A stretch of 64,000 nt of DNA from Apoderus coryli (lineage: Eukaryota > Arthropoda > Insecta > Coleoptera > Attelabidae): assembly GCA_911728435.2 (NCBI GenBank), contig OU452207.1:12380182-12444181 (forward strand), given 5' to 3'. The translations under genes and the position numbers were made by a program. Shown here in pieces: positions 31,686-44,943 of the stretch; the first letter of the stretch is position 1; every line of letters starts with the position of its first letter. Under the pieces are notes generated by a model, which ran no database searches, was not told the origin of the DNA, and worked only from the letters and a program-made list of their open reading frames with translations.

Positions 31686-34600
31686 ACAAGAAATCCCTTC
31701 GGGATTTCCCAGTCGTTGTGTGGTAGTTTTATCTATAAAAAAAGTCATTGAGGGTGGCAAAAAAAATGAAAAAAAAAATCAAAAAAAAAAATTTCAAGGA
31801 AAAAAATGTTTCTATTATTAAAAAAAAATTAAAAAAAAAAAATTAAAAAAAAAAAAATTTCAAAAAAAAAAAATTAAAAAAAAAAAATTTAAAAAAAAAA
31901 TAATTAAAAAATTAATTAAAAAAAAGTATTGCCAGAGCTGAAAATCTGAAAATGTTTCTATCTATTATTGAAAATAAATAGAAACATTTTTGAGTTACCC
32001 CGTAGAAAACCTCTAGGAGCATATAGTTTAACTTTCAAAGAAATCTTGAATTGAAACCCAAAGAAATCAAAAAATTATTCAAAATATTTCACCTTAACAA
32101 AATAAAGAAATACATTTTTGATTCACCCTGTATATAAATTTGAGCTTATAGTTTAACTTTCAAAAAATCTTGATTTGAAATCTAAAGAAATCAAAAAGTT
32201 ATTCAAAATATTTCACCTTAACAAAATAAAGAAATACATTTTTGATTCACCCTGTATATAAATTTGAGCTTATAGTTTAACTTTCAAAAAATCTTGATTT
32301 GAAATCTAAAGAAATCAAAAAGTTATTCAAAACAATACTATTTCACCTTAACAAAATAAAGAAATACATTTTTGATTCACCCTGTATATAAATTTGAGCT
32401 TATAGTTTAACTTTTAAAAAAATCTTGATTTGAAATCTAAAGAAATCAAAAAGTTATTCAAAACAATACTATTTCACCTTAACAAAATAAAGAAATACAT
32501 TTTTGGTTCACCCCGTATATAAATTTGAGCTTATAGTTTAACTTTTAAAAAAAATCTTGATTTGAAATCTAAAGAAATCAAAAAGTTATTCAAAATATTT
32601 CACCTTAACAAAATAAAGAAATACATTTTTGATTCACCCTGTATATAAATTTGAGCTTATAGTTTAACTTTTAAAAAATCTTGATTTGAAATCTAAAGAA
32701 ATCAAAAAGTTATTCAAAATATTTCACCTTAACAAAATAAAGAAATACATTTTTGATTCACCCTGTATATAAATTTGAGCTTATAGTTTAACTTTCAAAA
32801 AATCTTGATTTGAAATCTAAAGAAATCAAAAAGTTATTCAAAACAATACTATTTCACCTTAACAAAATAAAGAAATACATTTTTGATTCACCCTGTATAT
32901 AAATTTGAGCTTATAGTTTAACTTTCAAAAAATCTTGATTTGAAATCTAAAGAAATCAAAAAGTTATTCAAAACAATACTATTTCACCTTAACAAAATAA
33001 AGAAATACATTTTTGATTCACCCTGTATATAAATTTGAGCTTATAGTTTAACTTTTAAAAAAATCTTGATTTGAAATCTAAAGAAATCAAAAAATTATTC
33101 AAAATATTTCACCTTAACAAAATAAAGAAATACATTTTTGATTCACCCTGTATATAAATTTGAGCTTATAGTTTAACTTTCAAAAAATCTTGATTTGAAA
33201 TCTAAAGAAATCAAAAAGTTATTCAAAATATTTCACCTTAACAAAATAAAGAAATACATTTTTGATTCACCCTGTATATAAATTTGAGCTTATAGTTTAA
33301 CTTTCAAAAAATCTTGATTTGAAATCTAAAGAAATCAAAAAGTTATTCAAAACAATACTATTTCACCTTAACAAAATAAAGAAATACATTTTTGATTCAC
33401 CCTGTATATAAATTTGAGCTTATAGTTTAACTTTTAAAAAAATCTTGATTTGAAATCTAAAGAAATCAAAAAGTTATTCAAAACAATACTATTTCACCTT
33501 AACAAAATAAAGAAATACATTTTTGGTTCACCCCGTATATAAATTTGAGCTTATAGTTTAACTTTTAAAAAAAATCTTGATTTGAAATCTAAAGAAATCA
33601 AAAAGTTATTCAAAACAATACTATTTCACCTTAACAAAATAAAGAAATACATTTTTGATTCACCCTGTATATAAATTTGAGCTTATAGTTTAACTTTCAA
33701 AAAATCTTGATTTGAAATCTAAAGAAATCAAAAAGTTATTCAAAATATTTCACCTTAACAAAATAAAGAAATACATTTTTGATTCACCCTGTATATAAAT
33801 TTGAGCTTATAGTTTAACTTTCAAAAAATCTTGATTTGAAATCTAAAGAAATCAAAAAATTATTCAAAACAATACTATTTCACCTTAACAAAATAAAGAA
33901 ATACATTTTTGATTCACCCTGTATATAAATTTAAAGTGTACGTTAAAAATTTCTAAAGATTTAAAAGTTTTTCGATTGCAATCTACTTTAGACAAAATTA
34001 AAGAGCATCGAAAAGTGTCTTATTCCATAGATGAGGTTATGCAACCGTAAATACCATAATGATGTGTTGGAGGTTGCATAAGCATAAGATATTAAATATA
34101 GGTCATTGATTGGTTTGGGTTGTAGCCCGTCTGCACATACTCAACTCCTCCCACTTCACGGGTCATTGAACTTTTTTGCATTATTAATTGAAATTGTAAC
34201 CTTTCTGGTGGGAATAAATTTTACTACTCTGCCAGATTTAGTTCATGTGAATAGCAGTAAAATAAAAATAAGTATAAATTATTAGTTTTTTTACATAAAA
34301 TAATGTTTTAATATTTGTTATATTATTGTGGGAGTTGCGTAAATTAAATTTGTTGTAAAATTAAGTATCTAATCATATTCCATGTGTAAATATATTGCGT
34401 GAAACTATGAGGAATATGTGTATGATGAAAGTGTTCAAATAAAGTGTGGCAACCGCGATTTTCGCAATTTTTCTAGGTTATTGATGTACAAAGTCTCGGA
34501 AGAATTTCCAACATTTTTAGTTTACAATTAAAAATGTAATAAAGGGCCGTATCATACCGTAAAAGTGCACTCCCGTATTTAGAACAGTGCCTAGTATAAA

Positions 34601-34963
34601 TCAAAATGCTTTTATTGTATTTGTGGATGTTACAATAAGGTAAATTTATTGATTTAGTAGTAGCATTTTTTGCAGTTTTGTGCTGTTATTTTCTTGAATT
34701 TCCTCGTAGAAAAAGTTATTCACCTCCTTCTCACACTTTAATTTCGGTTTTGTAGATCTAAATATATTAATAAAATACATAATTTTAATGCATTCAATCA
34801 GCTTTGATATATAGCCTATCGGGTGATGCAAAAAATAAAGTTGCCATATAGGAAACACTGTTGGAACGCCTCCGGCGTTCCTTTGCGTTTATTCGCACAC
34901 AACTTTGTGCTTTTTTTCCTCATTTTAGAAAGAAACGCGAAGATCACTCGTTATTATATATTA
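31686..34963 (+). mobile_element. Hairpin-ended element with minisatellite core, copy e
   Basis: A tandem near-copy of 28514-31685: same ACAAG start, hairpin at 31691-31707, A-rich runs (organised differently), minisatellite, unique region and second hairpin at 34863-34881. The last ~240 bp diverges from copy d (around 34700-34960), so its 3' end is partly different. Confidence 0.65.
32050..33925. repeat. Minisatellite, ~15 units, with a ~1020-bp higher-order repeat
   Basis: Same unit as at 28840-30655. A variant unit reading GGTTCACCCCGTATAT occurs at about 32504 and again at about 33524. Neighbouring units keep the same order of long and short variants, giving a higher-order period of about 1020 bp (eight units). 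Confidence 0.9.
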
Positions 34964-35089
34964 ATTCTTCTCAGTTAATTCTTGATTAATATTTTAAAAG
35001 TATTATCTTTTTATAAAGACAATGACAGAAGTGTATATAACGGAAGTTATGCAATATCTTTAAACAGCGAATTAATGGTTGTCTATATA

Positions 35090-37176
35090 CAGGGTGGTCC
35101 AACGAAAAGTTTGCACCTAGCTTTTCTCTTTTTTTTGTAGTCGAATGCGAAAATGCTCGGACACGTCGATTTTGCTTTTGAGGGGGACACATTTTAAACA
35201 TATTTTTCGATCTGCGCCTTTAACCCCCTAGCGGGGGTGAGTAACAACCCTAAAATTTTAAATGGAAAGAGGGGTCTAATGACATATCATTTGAAAGGAC
35301 ACAAAATTGTCTTTCTAATGATACCCTATTTGTCGAATTTTACTAAAACAGTTAATACGAAAACGACTTTAAAGACATTAAGCCGATAATTTTGGTATTA
35401 ATGAGAAATACAAATAAGTTTTAATTATTGCGAGTGAAAACACCTGCAATCGTTAGTACATTCCAATGTTTGTTAGTTTTAACATTGCTTTGTAAAAAAA
35501 GTAAACAAGCTGTTAAATTGATTTATTAAAACGTTACATTAACAAATGTTGAAAATGTGACCCATTTGATTCCATACAATAATACAGATTTTGTTCAAAT
35601 CTATTTCTAACATTTTGTAGCATATCAGGTGTTATGTTTCTGCACTCTTCTGTAATGCGTTGGCGAAGATCTTCTATGGACTCGGGCTTCGTGGCAAAAC
35701 ATTTATTTTTTAAGTGCCCCCAAAGAAAAAAGTCTAAAGGCGATAAATCCGGTGACCTGGCAGGCCATTCAATTGGGCCCCTCCTTCCAATCCACCGTCC
35801 AGGGAACCGGTCATCTAAGAACTGTCTTACAGGAGCCACATAGTGCGGAGGTGCTCCATCTTGCTGGAAATAAAGCCGATCAGCAGTATGATTTTGGTCA
35901 TCTTCTATTATTTGCGTTATAAAAGGATCAATTGTGTCTTCAAGCATGTTTAGGTACACTTCACCAGTTAAATTTCCAGGAATAAAAAGTGGTCCTATAA
36001 TATGATTTCCTAATATGCCACACCAGACGTTTATTTTTTGAGGATAGTGGGTATGAACCTCACGGAATAAATGTGGGTTACTGTCATCCCAGTAACGGCA
36101 ATTGTGCCTATTTACAGCTCCATTCAAATAAAATGTGCATTCGTCGGAAAAACAAATGTTAAATAATAATTGCGGATCTTCAATTAAACGCTGGCTCATT
36201 GCTTCACAAAATTGCAGCCTTCTATCAGGATCATCCTCATTTAGTTCCTGTACTAATTTGATTTTGTACGGATGAAATTTGTACGCTTTTAAAATTCGTA
36301 TTATGGACGAACGGGAGACACCTGAGGCTTCAGCTAGTTGACGGGTACTTTGACTATGATCCATTTCAACATGCCCTAAAACAGCGACTTCCACAGCTTC
36401 ATTTCTGATCGGTTTCTGCGGCTGGTGTTTTACATTACAGACAGATCCGGTATCTACAAACTTTTTAACTAACTTGCCAACGTACACATCATTCACATTT
36501 TTATCGGGATGTCTCTCATTAAATAAGCGAGCCGTAAGTCTAGCACTACTATTATTTTGAAAATAAAGTTTAACAATTTCAACTCGTTCTAGAATGGAAT
36601 AAATCATTTTGTACGGTAAAAGTAAAATAACTTGAGAAGCAACCAAACTGAATCAATGAAAAGACTAAAATAAACGGTGTAAATTCTTTTCCTACACGTA
36701 TCTGCAGTTTTTATTTCAACAAAAAACGCAAACGATTAGTGAGGAATTTAGTTCTGATAAATAAGATAGTGTTTTTGAAATCCCGTTTTTCTTCAAAGTA
36801 AATAATTTAGAAATGATTGTAGTTGTTTTCAGTCGTAATAATTAAAACTTATTTGTATTTCTCATTAATACCAAAATTATCGGCTTAATGTCTTTAAAGT
36901 CGTTTTCGTATTAACTGTTTTAGTAAAATTCGACAAATAGGGTATCATTAGAAAGACAATTTTGTGTCCTTTCAAATGATATGTCATTAGACCCCTCTTT
37001 CCATTTAAAATTTTAGGGTTGTTACTCACCCCCGCTAGGGGGTTAAAGGCGCAGATCGAAAAATATGTTTAAAATGTGTCCCCCTCAAAAGCAAAATCGA
37101 CGTGTCCGAGCATTTTCGCATTCGACTACAAAAAAAAGAGAAAAGCTAGGTGCAAACTTTTCGTTGGACCACCCTG
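35090..37176 (-). mobile_element. 2087-bp Tc1/mariner-type transposon, copy 3
   Basis: CAGGGTGGTCC at 35090 to GGACCACCCTG at 37176, TA at 35088-35089 and 37177-37178, ~340-bp TIRs. The paralogous segment X' reads GTCTATATATGTAATTT at 40980-40997 with a single uninterrupted TA, the unoccupied target site. Confidence 0.96.
35534..36607 (-). CDS. Tc1/mariner-superfamily transposase, copy 3
   Basis: 357 residues from ATG 36607, intact, with D155, D250 and D287. Differences from copy 2 are Gln187 to His (EVHTHYPQK) and Leu229 to Phe (TIDPFITQ). Residue 152 is Cys, as in copy 2. The three copies are therefore almost identical, pointing to recent activity of the family. Confidence 0.93.
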   Translation of the reverse strand: MIYSILERVEIVKLYFQNNSSARLTARLFNERHPDKNVNDVYVGKLVKKFVDTGSVCNVKHQPQKPIRNEAVEVAVLGHVEMDHSQSTRQLAEASGVSRSSIIRILKAYKFHPYKIKLVQELNEDDPDRRLQFCEAMSQRLIEDPQLLFNICFSDECTFYLNGAVNRHNCRYWDDSNPHLFREVHTHYPQKINVWCGILGNHIIGPLFIPGNLTGEVYLNMLEDTIDPFITQIIEDDQNHTADRLYFQQDGAPPHYVAPVRQFLDDRFPGRWIGRRGPIEWPARSPDLSPLDFFLWGHLKNKCFATKPESIEDLRQRITEECRNITPDMLQNVRNRFEQNLYYCMESNGSHFQHLLM

Positions 37177-38434
37177 TATGTAATTTATATTAGTAAGTTT
37201 CACTGAGTTGTAGATTTTTTCTCACAAATTTTTTTGACAGTTGAGAAATAAATTTGAAAACGATTCATCGCCGAAGATAATTTTGAAATATGTTGGTTTT
37301 GCTTTTAATAGAAAATGCAAGTGAGGTGAGTGGTAGGTAATTATGTTCGAACAGCTCAGCTGAAATTTGAGTTAGGAAACGATAATGTTTTAGTTACTCA
37401 TTGTTTTATAAAGCTAATGATTACACTAATTATATCGATTTTTTATTCATTTTTTTAAATATTCAATTTTAGTTAATATTAAAAGCAAATAGTTATTGTA
37501 TATGATTTGTGATGATTAAAACAGCATTGGTAGATAGATCTTATTTGTTATAGTGATATTTTTAATATGTTGAAATTAGTATTAATATAGTATACAGGGT
37601 TTTTGAACATAATGTCAAAATTATAAATACTTTTCATTTTCATATGATTTAATTGATGTAGTTTATTTAAATTAAAAAATAATTTCAATGGTATATTTAT
37701 TTGGAATAAATCAAATATTGATATTTGTTAACATTTGTTTTATTATTCAAATGGTATTATCAATGTAGGTACAATAACACTATCAATTTTTTTTAAATTT
37801 TAATTATAAAATATATACATTATTGAAATGAATTTTTACGGAACAATGATAAATGAATATGAAATGAACTATAAATATCTATGTATATATACATGTTTTT
37901 AATGCAAAAAAGTCTTGAGATATACATCGTTAAATTAGTTATTTCAGACGGTGGATGATTTTTAATTTTAATAAAATCGATTCGTTTAGAGAAATTTCAT
38001 GTTGAGTTTTTATTTGAATTTGTTTTATATTTTAAAAATTCTTTAGTTTATATTTGTTATATCAACATTATTTTAATTTAAAAAGTTAATTTAAAATTGG
38101 AAAATTTATTTAAAACAAATCATTAGCCTTCTGAAATAATCAATACATTATAATGATTTATATTATACATATATGTTGAAACTAATATAATTAAGAAAAA
38201 AATTGGAAGTTAGATTATACTAAACAGAAATGGTCTCTAATAATTAATTAATAATATTCACTACCTGGATATAATATAAAACGAAATATTAATAATAGTG
38301 TTTATGGAATTAGAACAAAATATTTCACTCAACGAATCTGTGGAAATTATTTATTTTTGCAAAGTAGTAGGTGATCCATACATTTCTGAAAGTGTATATT
38401 AAACGTTTTCATGAGTTTACACTGTATTCCAGAT

Positions 38435-40861
38435 ACTAAAATTTTGTTGTATTATAATAATTTACCTCTTCGGGTTATTTTATTTTTTTTTAATGAGTAT
38501 ATAAGAAGTTTCAACAGTAGTTTTGTTTATGTATATTAACATAATCGTTACGTTGTTAATGGTCTTTACGAATGGGTATTTAGCTAGTTTCACGTGTAGT
38601 ATATTTGTCTGGACGCCAATTAAAGGGCTGCTGCCCATATCCATAGTGTAGTCTTCGTGTTTGATTTTTTATAGTTAACTTGGCGAGTATGATTACGAGT
38701 ATCTCCAATGTGAATGATTATTAAGGTTATGCTTATTTGTTTTTTTACTAATTAGATTCTTCTTCTTTTTTTCAAGTTAGGTTGCCTCTTGCGATTTAAT
38801 AGCAAACAGCCAGTGTTTTATCAATTAGATTAGGGTGACATTTAATATTATTATTTGTCACTCATGTAATTTGCATTTTTCTATTAAATGGAATGTAAAA
38901 CTGTCAAATTCATCATTGAATATACTATACTTACAAGAAATCCCTTTGGGATTTCCCAGTCGGTTTGTGGTAGTTTTATCTATGAAAAAAGTCATTGAGG
39001 ATGGCAAAAAAAAAATAAGTTTTTCCTACAAATAATGGTTAGTTAAGTCGTTGCGGCATGTCAACAAATAATTATTTTATATGATTGTACACTTATCTTC
39101 CGGTATATATTCTTTTTCAATTTCCATTCTGTCTTTTACAGTAATATTTTTGCACATTTTTGGAAATTATTGTATTTACGTTGTTTTACTATAGACAGTA
39201 GGGAGTTAAGGCAAAGCCAGTGACGTATACGTAAACGTATCTTTTGACATCTACGCATGCGCTCTTTAAATTTGTGATACGTTTAACGATACGAAGGCCG
39301 TAAACATATGTACCTCTACGTATTGAACCGATTGTTGTCAGAATTACATGAACTTGTACGAATATCTAGAATAGAACATTAAAAACTCAATCTAGATTGA
39401 AAATTAAGCTAAGCTATTTTGCAATAAATACTTTATTATTATTATTAGTAGTAGTAGTTTATTTTGTAACAATTATAAACATTTTTCTGTTATTGTTTAT
39501 AGGTATTTGGGTAATAATTAAAAAAACAATAATATTAGCAAAATAGTAAATAGAAGTAGAAAAATCTAAAATAGTCTTTTTCTCAAGTAAAGTGTTATAT
39601 CTACCTTCCACATATACGATACGTATTGGATGGCACCTTAACTCTATTTTGAATGACTGCTTATTTAGTGTAAACATAACCAAAATCTCACGTTTACGTA
39701 TGGAGATACGTATACGTACTTGGTTTTGCCTTAACTCCCTAGTATACCTAGTACATGTTAATTATTATGACAGATGGATTTATGTTATAATTTGACACTA
39801 TGGAAAACCTCTACTTCTTTGGTGGTGGAGTTCAGTGTACTTGCATTATTTTTTAGATAAGTAAGCATCGGTTTTGACTGGAAATTTTCATATAAGGTTT
39901 GTTAGCTAGGTGCTTCCAATACAAACAATTATTTATTGATATCGAAATATTCTTGTGTGGGGTAGCTTTCACAATTTATATGACATTTGGAATAGTGATA
40001 TTTATAAAAGGAACGTAGTATGTGTGAAGTGAGTCATATTTTTAAAGATTAATACTTTTTCAATAGAATTTACGAATGTGTCATTCTTTGACACGATTGC
40101 GACTAAAAATATACGAAATTGCTTCTCCCATATGTTTTTTCTAAGAATATAGTCATGAAAATGGTTTTCAAATAAAAATCGACAAATTCCAATATAGTTG
40201 CGCCTCTCGTTTCACGTCATAATTTGCTAATATTTCTAACGTTGGTGTCACTTATTTTAGTTTCATTGACACCTCTAGTTCACGTCATAATTTGGTTTTG
40301 GTAAGATGTTTTTTTCTAACGCGTCAGACAAATTGCTTGTGTCAAATAGTTTATTATTTTCTTTGTTTACATTCATAGTCTAAAAGTTTTCGGCATTATT
40401 TTCATGTTTAAGATCAATTTCTATCAACATGTTGTATATTGTAGTGTTATAAAAAGGTTATTCGATATAGTTGTAGTAAATTTAGAAGTTGTCATTGTGT
40501 ATTTAAAGTAATTTTAGTGAAAAAGTGATAATAACCTAAAGTGACAGTGCCATGAAAGCCGTCAGATGGATGGATGTGATCAAATGTTTGTGAATAGCTC
40601 AAGAAGAATAGTTGATATCTCCCTCTGCGTCACACACTTAAATTAACTGTGTAGATGTAATTAAATTAATTGATTAAATAGTGAAACCGCATTAAATCAC
40701 AGTTGAAAAGTGCCTAGTTCCCGTGAGAAAAAAATAAATTTTCCATTTGTATTGTGGTGCGATCCATCCTGGCAGCGGATTCGCAGATCGCTTACCCGAA
40801 CTTTTGCCAATTTTGCAGCTTTTCGACGACAAAGACAGCACTATCACAATTTATAATTATT
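38435..40861. repeat. Duplicated segment Y, copy 2
   Basis: 2427 bp, the same length as 26086-28512 and almost identical. It is joined on the left to segment X inside the AGATA sequence that also occurs in X' at 42241-42245, and on the right to X'. It contains a Helentron-like element and the MITE. Confidence 0.9.
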
Positions 40862-40862
40862 A
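38933..40862 (+). mobile_element. Helentron-like element, copy f
   Basis: ACAAG at 38933, hairpin AAATCCC-TTT-GGGATTT at 38938-38954, end TATAATTATTA. It matches copy c base for base over nearly all of its length. Confidence 0.75.
39201..39739. mobile_element. 539-bp MITE, copy 3
   Basis: GGGAGTTAAGGC termini and TA flanks inside Helentron-like copy f. Same relative position as copies 1 and 2. Confidence 0.75.
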
Positions 40863-42245
40863 ATTCTTCTCAGTTAATTCTTGATTAATATTTTAAAAGT
40901 ATTATCTTTTTATAAAGACAATGACAGAAGTGTATATAACGGAAGTTATGCAATATCTTTAAACAGCGAATTAATGGTTGTCTATATATGTAATTTATAT
41001 TAGTAAGTTTCACTGAGTTGTAGATTTTTTCTCACAAATTTTTTTGACAGTTGAGAAATAAATTTGAAAACGATTCATCGCCGAAGATAATTTTGAAATA
41101 TGTTGGTTTTGCTTTTAATAGAAAATGCAAGTGAGGTGAGTGGTAGGTAATTATGTTCGAACAGCTCAGCTGAAATTTGAGTTAGGAAACGATAATGTTT
41201 TAGTTACTCATTGTTTTATAAAGCTAATGATTACACTAATTATATCGATTTTTTATTCATTTTTTTAAATATTCAATTTTAGTTAATATTAAAAGCAAAT
41301 AGTTATTGTATATGATTTGTGATGATTAAAACAGCATTGGTAGATAGATCTTATTTGTTATAGTGATATTTTTAATATGTTGAAATTAGTATTAATATAG
41401 CATACAGGGTTTATGAACATAATGTCAAAATTATAAATACTTTTCATTTTCATATGAGATAATTGATGTAGTTTATTTAAATTAAAAAATAATTTCAATG
41501 GTATATTTATTTGGAATAAATCAAATATTGATATTTGTCAACATTTGTTTTATTATTCAAATGGTATTATCAATGTAGGTACAATAACACTATCAATTTT
41601 TTTTAAATTTTAATTATAAAATATATACATTATTGAAATGAATTTTTACGAAACAATGATAAATGAATATTAAATAAACTATAAATATCTATGTATATAT
41701 ACATGTTTTTAATGCAAAAAAGTCTTGAGATATACATCGTTAAATTAGTTATTTCAGACGGTGGATGATTTTTAATTTTAATAAAATCGATTCGTTTAGA
41801 GAAATTTCATGTTGAGTTTTTATTTGAATTTGTTTTATATTTTAAAAATTCTTTAGTTTATATTTGTTATATCAACATTATTTTAATTTAAAAAGTTAAT
41901 TTAAAATTGGAAAATTTATTTAAAACAAATCATTAGCCTTCTGAAATAATCAATACATTATAATGATTTATATTATACATATATGTTGAAACTAATATAA
42001 TTAAGAAAAAAATTGGAAGTTAGATTATACTAAACAGAAATGGTCTCTAATAATTAATTAATAATATTCACTACCTGGATATAATATAAAACGAAATATT
42101 AATAATAGTGTTTATGGAATTAGAACAAAATATTTCACTCAACGAATCTGTGGAAATTATTTATTTTTGCAAAGTAGTAGGTGATCCATACATTTCTGAA
42201 AGTGTATATTAAACGTTTTCATGAGTTTACACTGTATTCCAGATA
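40863..42245. repeat. Duplicated segment X' with empty transposon site
   Basis: 1383 bp matching segment X without its transposon. The target is intact at 40985-40990 with no excision footprint. Slightly diverged from X by scattered substitutions. No gene. Confidence 0.92.
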
Positions 42246-43116
42246 AGAATGGAAAGCATTGGAATTTTGGAAACGGTAGGAGGTACAATATCTATTAAAT
42301 TAAAGAAAAGTTGTACAATTTAAACATCTTTTAAATGGAGTTTTAAAAAGTAAACTATTTGTAGCTGTTTTCGACAGTATTTGAAAAAACGATATTTTGG
42401 ATTTTAGCTTTTATTTGTGACAAAACATATAAATTATGATAATCATTTTCTCATTGTTATTTTTTGAAGATAAAAAGATAGTGTTTTTAAATTTTCACTA
42501 TGACGTTTCGTTTTTGGAAAACCATAATCAATTTGGTTTCTTTAAATATGGCCTAAACTATTTTATTATTAAATTTAAATGTAATGGTTTAATTATTGAA
42601 GGAAAATGGTTTTAGTTTGACACGTAACTGACTGGACTGAATTCAAATTAGTAGGCTTTTTTTTTGTTGGTATTTAGAATTATTTGATTATTATTTGACA
42701 ATTTATTTCTGTTTTAGTACAACATTTTATTCGGTTCTTTAATTTAGGTGAAATAGTTGTGTTTTTTGAAGTTATTAAAACACGCTTTACTCAGATGAAT
42801 GTTGTATGCAAAATAAGTGCCAAACTATGGTGAATTTTCTTGTATGATGTGAAATAACAACTAAAAACACTGATTTTTTTTTTAAACTATTATATGTGAT
42901 ATACTACTTATTTTTGAATTGAAAATAACTTTAAATTTAATAATAAAAAATTCAGTGCCGTATTTAACGAAATTAACATGATGATGGTCTTTAAAAAACG
43001 AAACGTCTTACTGAAAATTTGTTAATGATATCTTATTTTTCTAAATTAGTTGATATTGTAATTCTTATAGTTTCCAAGATTTCAATGAGATTGTTCTCTT
43101 ATTTTGGACACAGTAT
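42229..43116. mobile_element. MITE-like element, CACTGTGTCC family
   Basis: The left end ACTGTATTCCAGATAAGAAT with TTTTGGAAAC inward, and the right end (reverse complement) ACTGTGTCCAAAATAAGAG with CTTGGAAAC inward, form diverged ~45-bp inverted repeats about 890 bp apart. Related pieces occur inverted at about 53330-53781, 54430-54640 and 47150-47375. No gene inside; the 71-codon ORF at 43019 spans the right end and is spurious. Confidence 0.55.
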
Positions 43117-44940
43117 ATGTAAATATAAAATTAATGAAATAATTTTTACAATAACAATTAGATCATTGATTTTTTTGTCTGTAATTATATTAAAAATTAA
43201 TGGTATACCTTTTTTGTTGTTGGAATTGGGTTAAATTTATTCGTTACCTAAACACAAATTAGGTATATAAATGGCAGCATAATCATAGAATTGTTGTGGT
43301 ATTATTGTCTTAGTCATTCAATGTTTGGCATCCTAAAATTCAGAAGTATGTCAAATTGTAAATTTTTAAAATTCAATATCGTAGAAACGGTGTGATGTTT
43401 TGAAAATTTAAATCATTGACGGTGATTGAATATTTAAAAAAAAAAACAATTATTTTAACAAATTGATTGATACAGTTACAGGGTAGTAATAAACTGTATG
43501 ATATACTACTAAAAATAGACATAAAACAGGTTTTTCTGCAATAATAATAAGTGTTTAGAAAAATGGGTTTATATTTGTTCTTGTAATTATTTTTTAATCA
43601 TAAAATATAATTTTATGCAAAGTGAAAGGTGAAAGTAGATATTAATTTCCGGTGTAAGTGGAAGTGGCGGAAATATTATAATATCATAGAATTATACAAA
43701 CTGGATTGTTTTAAGCAAACATATTAATTTTCAAAATAATTGTATGTTTAGTTTTGCCAAAATTTCGAATATAGCATTGATCAATACCTATGTACAATGT
43801 ATTATTATACCTTATTATAAAATGTTGTTTCATTAATGTTTGTTTGGCAGCTGAAAATAATTATATGAATAAATTTTAAGTTTTACAGAATTATTCGAGG
43901 TAATATCTTGGAATTTTAATTGTCCATACATTTTTCAATTGTGTAGCATGCACACAGAAGAATTTTTGTATTATTTCTGTGATGATATATTGTGTTTTGT
44001 CGTGGATATCTTTTTCATTGAATATGTTTTCTGTACTGTGGGATATCTAAAAACAAATAATAATATGAGTATGTTGTGAAAATTGAATAAATGTATTTAG
44101 AATTTTAACGCTTAATAATAATTGGCATAGTATAATATATATACAAAATAACATGTTGTATTATCTTTATGACGACATATTTTGTATTTGGAGTCGACAT
44201 CATCTTCATTGAATTTGCTTTGTGTGTTATGGTGTATTTCGGGAAAATTTTTTGAATATTACTAAAAAGCAATATGTCATGAATATTTTGACAAAAAATG
44301 AAGAAATCTATTACCTTGGAATTTTAACTGTTAATTAATGTTGGAATGATGTATTATATTATTATTATGTACTATCCTTTGGAGTCCATTTTGCGAATAT
44401 GTGATTGAATCAATTGAGTGAAACTAATGAATACATTTTGTTAGAACTATACAATATTATTTGTATTTGAATGTGAATTTCAAGTGTTGATTATAATTGT
44501 ATTTAGAATCCTTTTTTACAGTATAATAAAATTTAAAACTAACTCAAATGTGACAGAATAATTTAATTAACAAATATTGAAAATTTAGAAATTATGTGTA
44601 AGTTAAAAATAGTTTTACAAATATATAGATATTTTTTTATTAACTTTTTTGCATTTTAATTAATTCATTATTGAAATATAAGAACAAAATAAAAATTATA
44701 ATTCTGTGGTTGGATGGCAACATTATTGAAGTGTTGAATTTTTGGTAATTTGTAGCGTCAAAACAATTATACAATAGAAATAAATATTTGAAATAATTAT
44801 GCTTGGAATATAATATTGAAGTATAAAAGTACTTCCATATGGTTTTATTTTTTTGATTTAATTTTTTTAAAACAAATAATTTTCATTGGGAATGTCATTC
44901 AACCATAGAATTATAATTTTGAATTTCATAATAATATAAA
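43117..44940. other. AT-rich DNA, nothing recognised
   Basis: Very AT-rich with no gene, splice-bounded exon set or clear repeat boundary. It may be the 3' flank of the Helitron at 45605-54375. Confidence 0.4.
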
Positions 44941-44943
44941 GTA

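Larger units (their letters stand above)
34964..38435. repeat. Duplicated segment X, carrying transposon copy 3
   Basis: Without the transposon and one TA this segment is 1383 bp and aligns end to end, with no length difference, with 40863-42245. A few substitutions are visible (for example GGGTTTTTGAAC versus GGGTTTATGAAC). It contains no gene. Near 37317-37350 it has AAGTGAGGTGAGTGGTAGGT, resembling the terminal repeat of the old transposon at 6788-11220. Confidence 0.9.

Noticed and set aside
28840..33925. CRISPR-like array
   Set aside because: Units are 121-131 bp and similar along their whole length, without unique spacers; this is a eukaryotic minisatellite.
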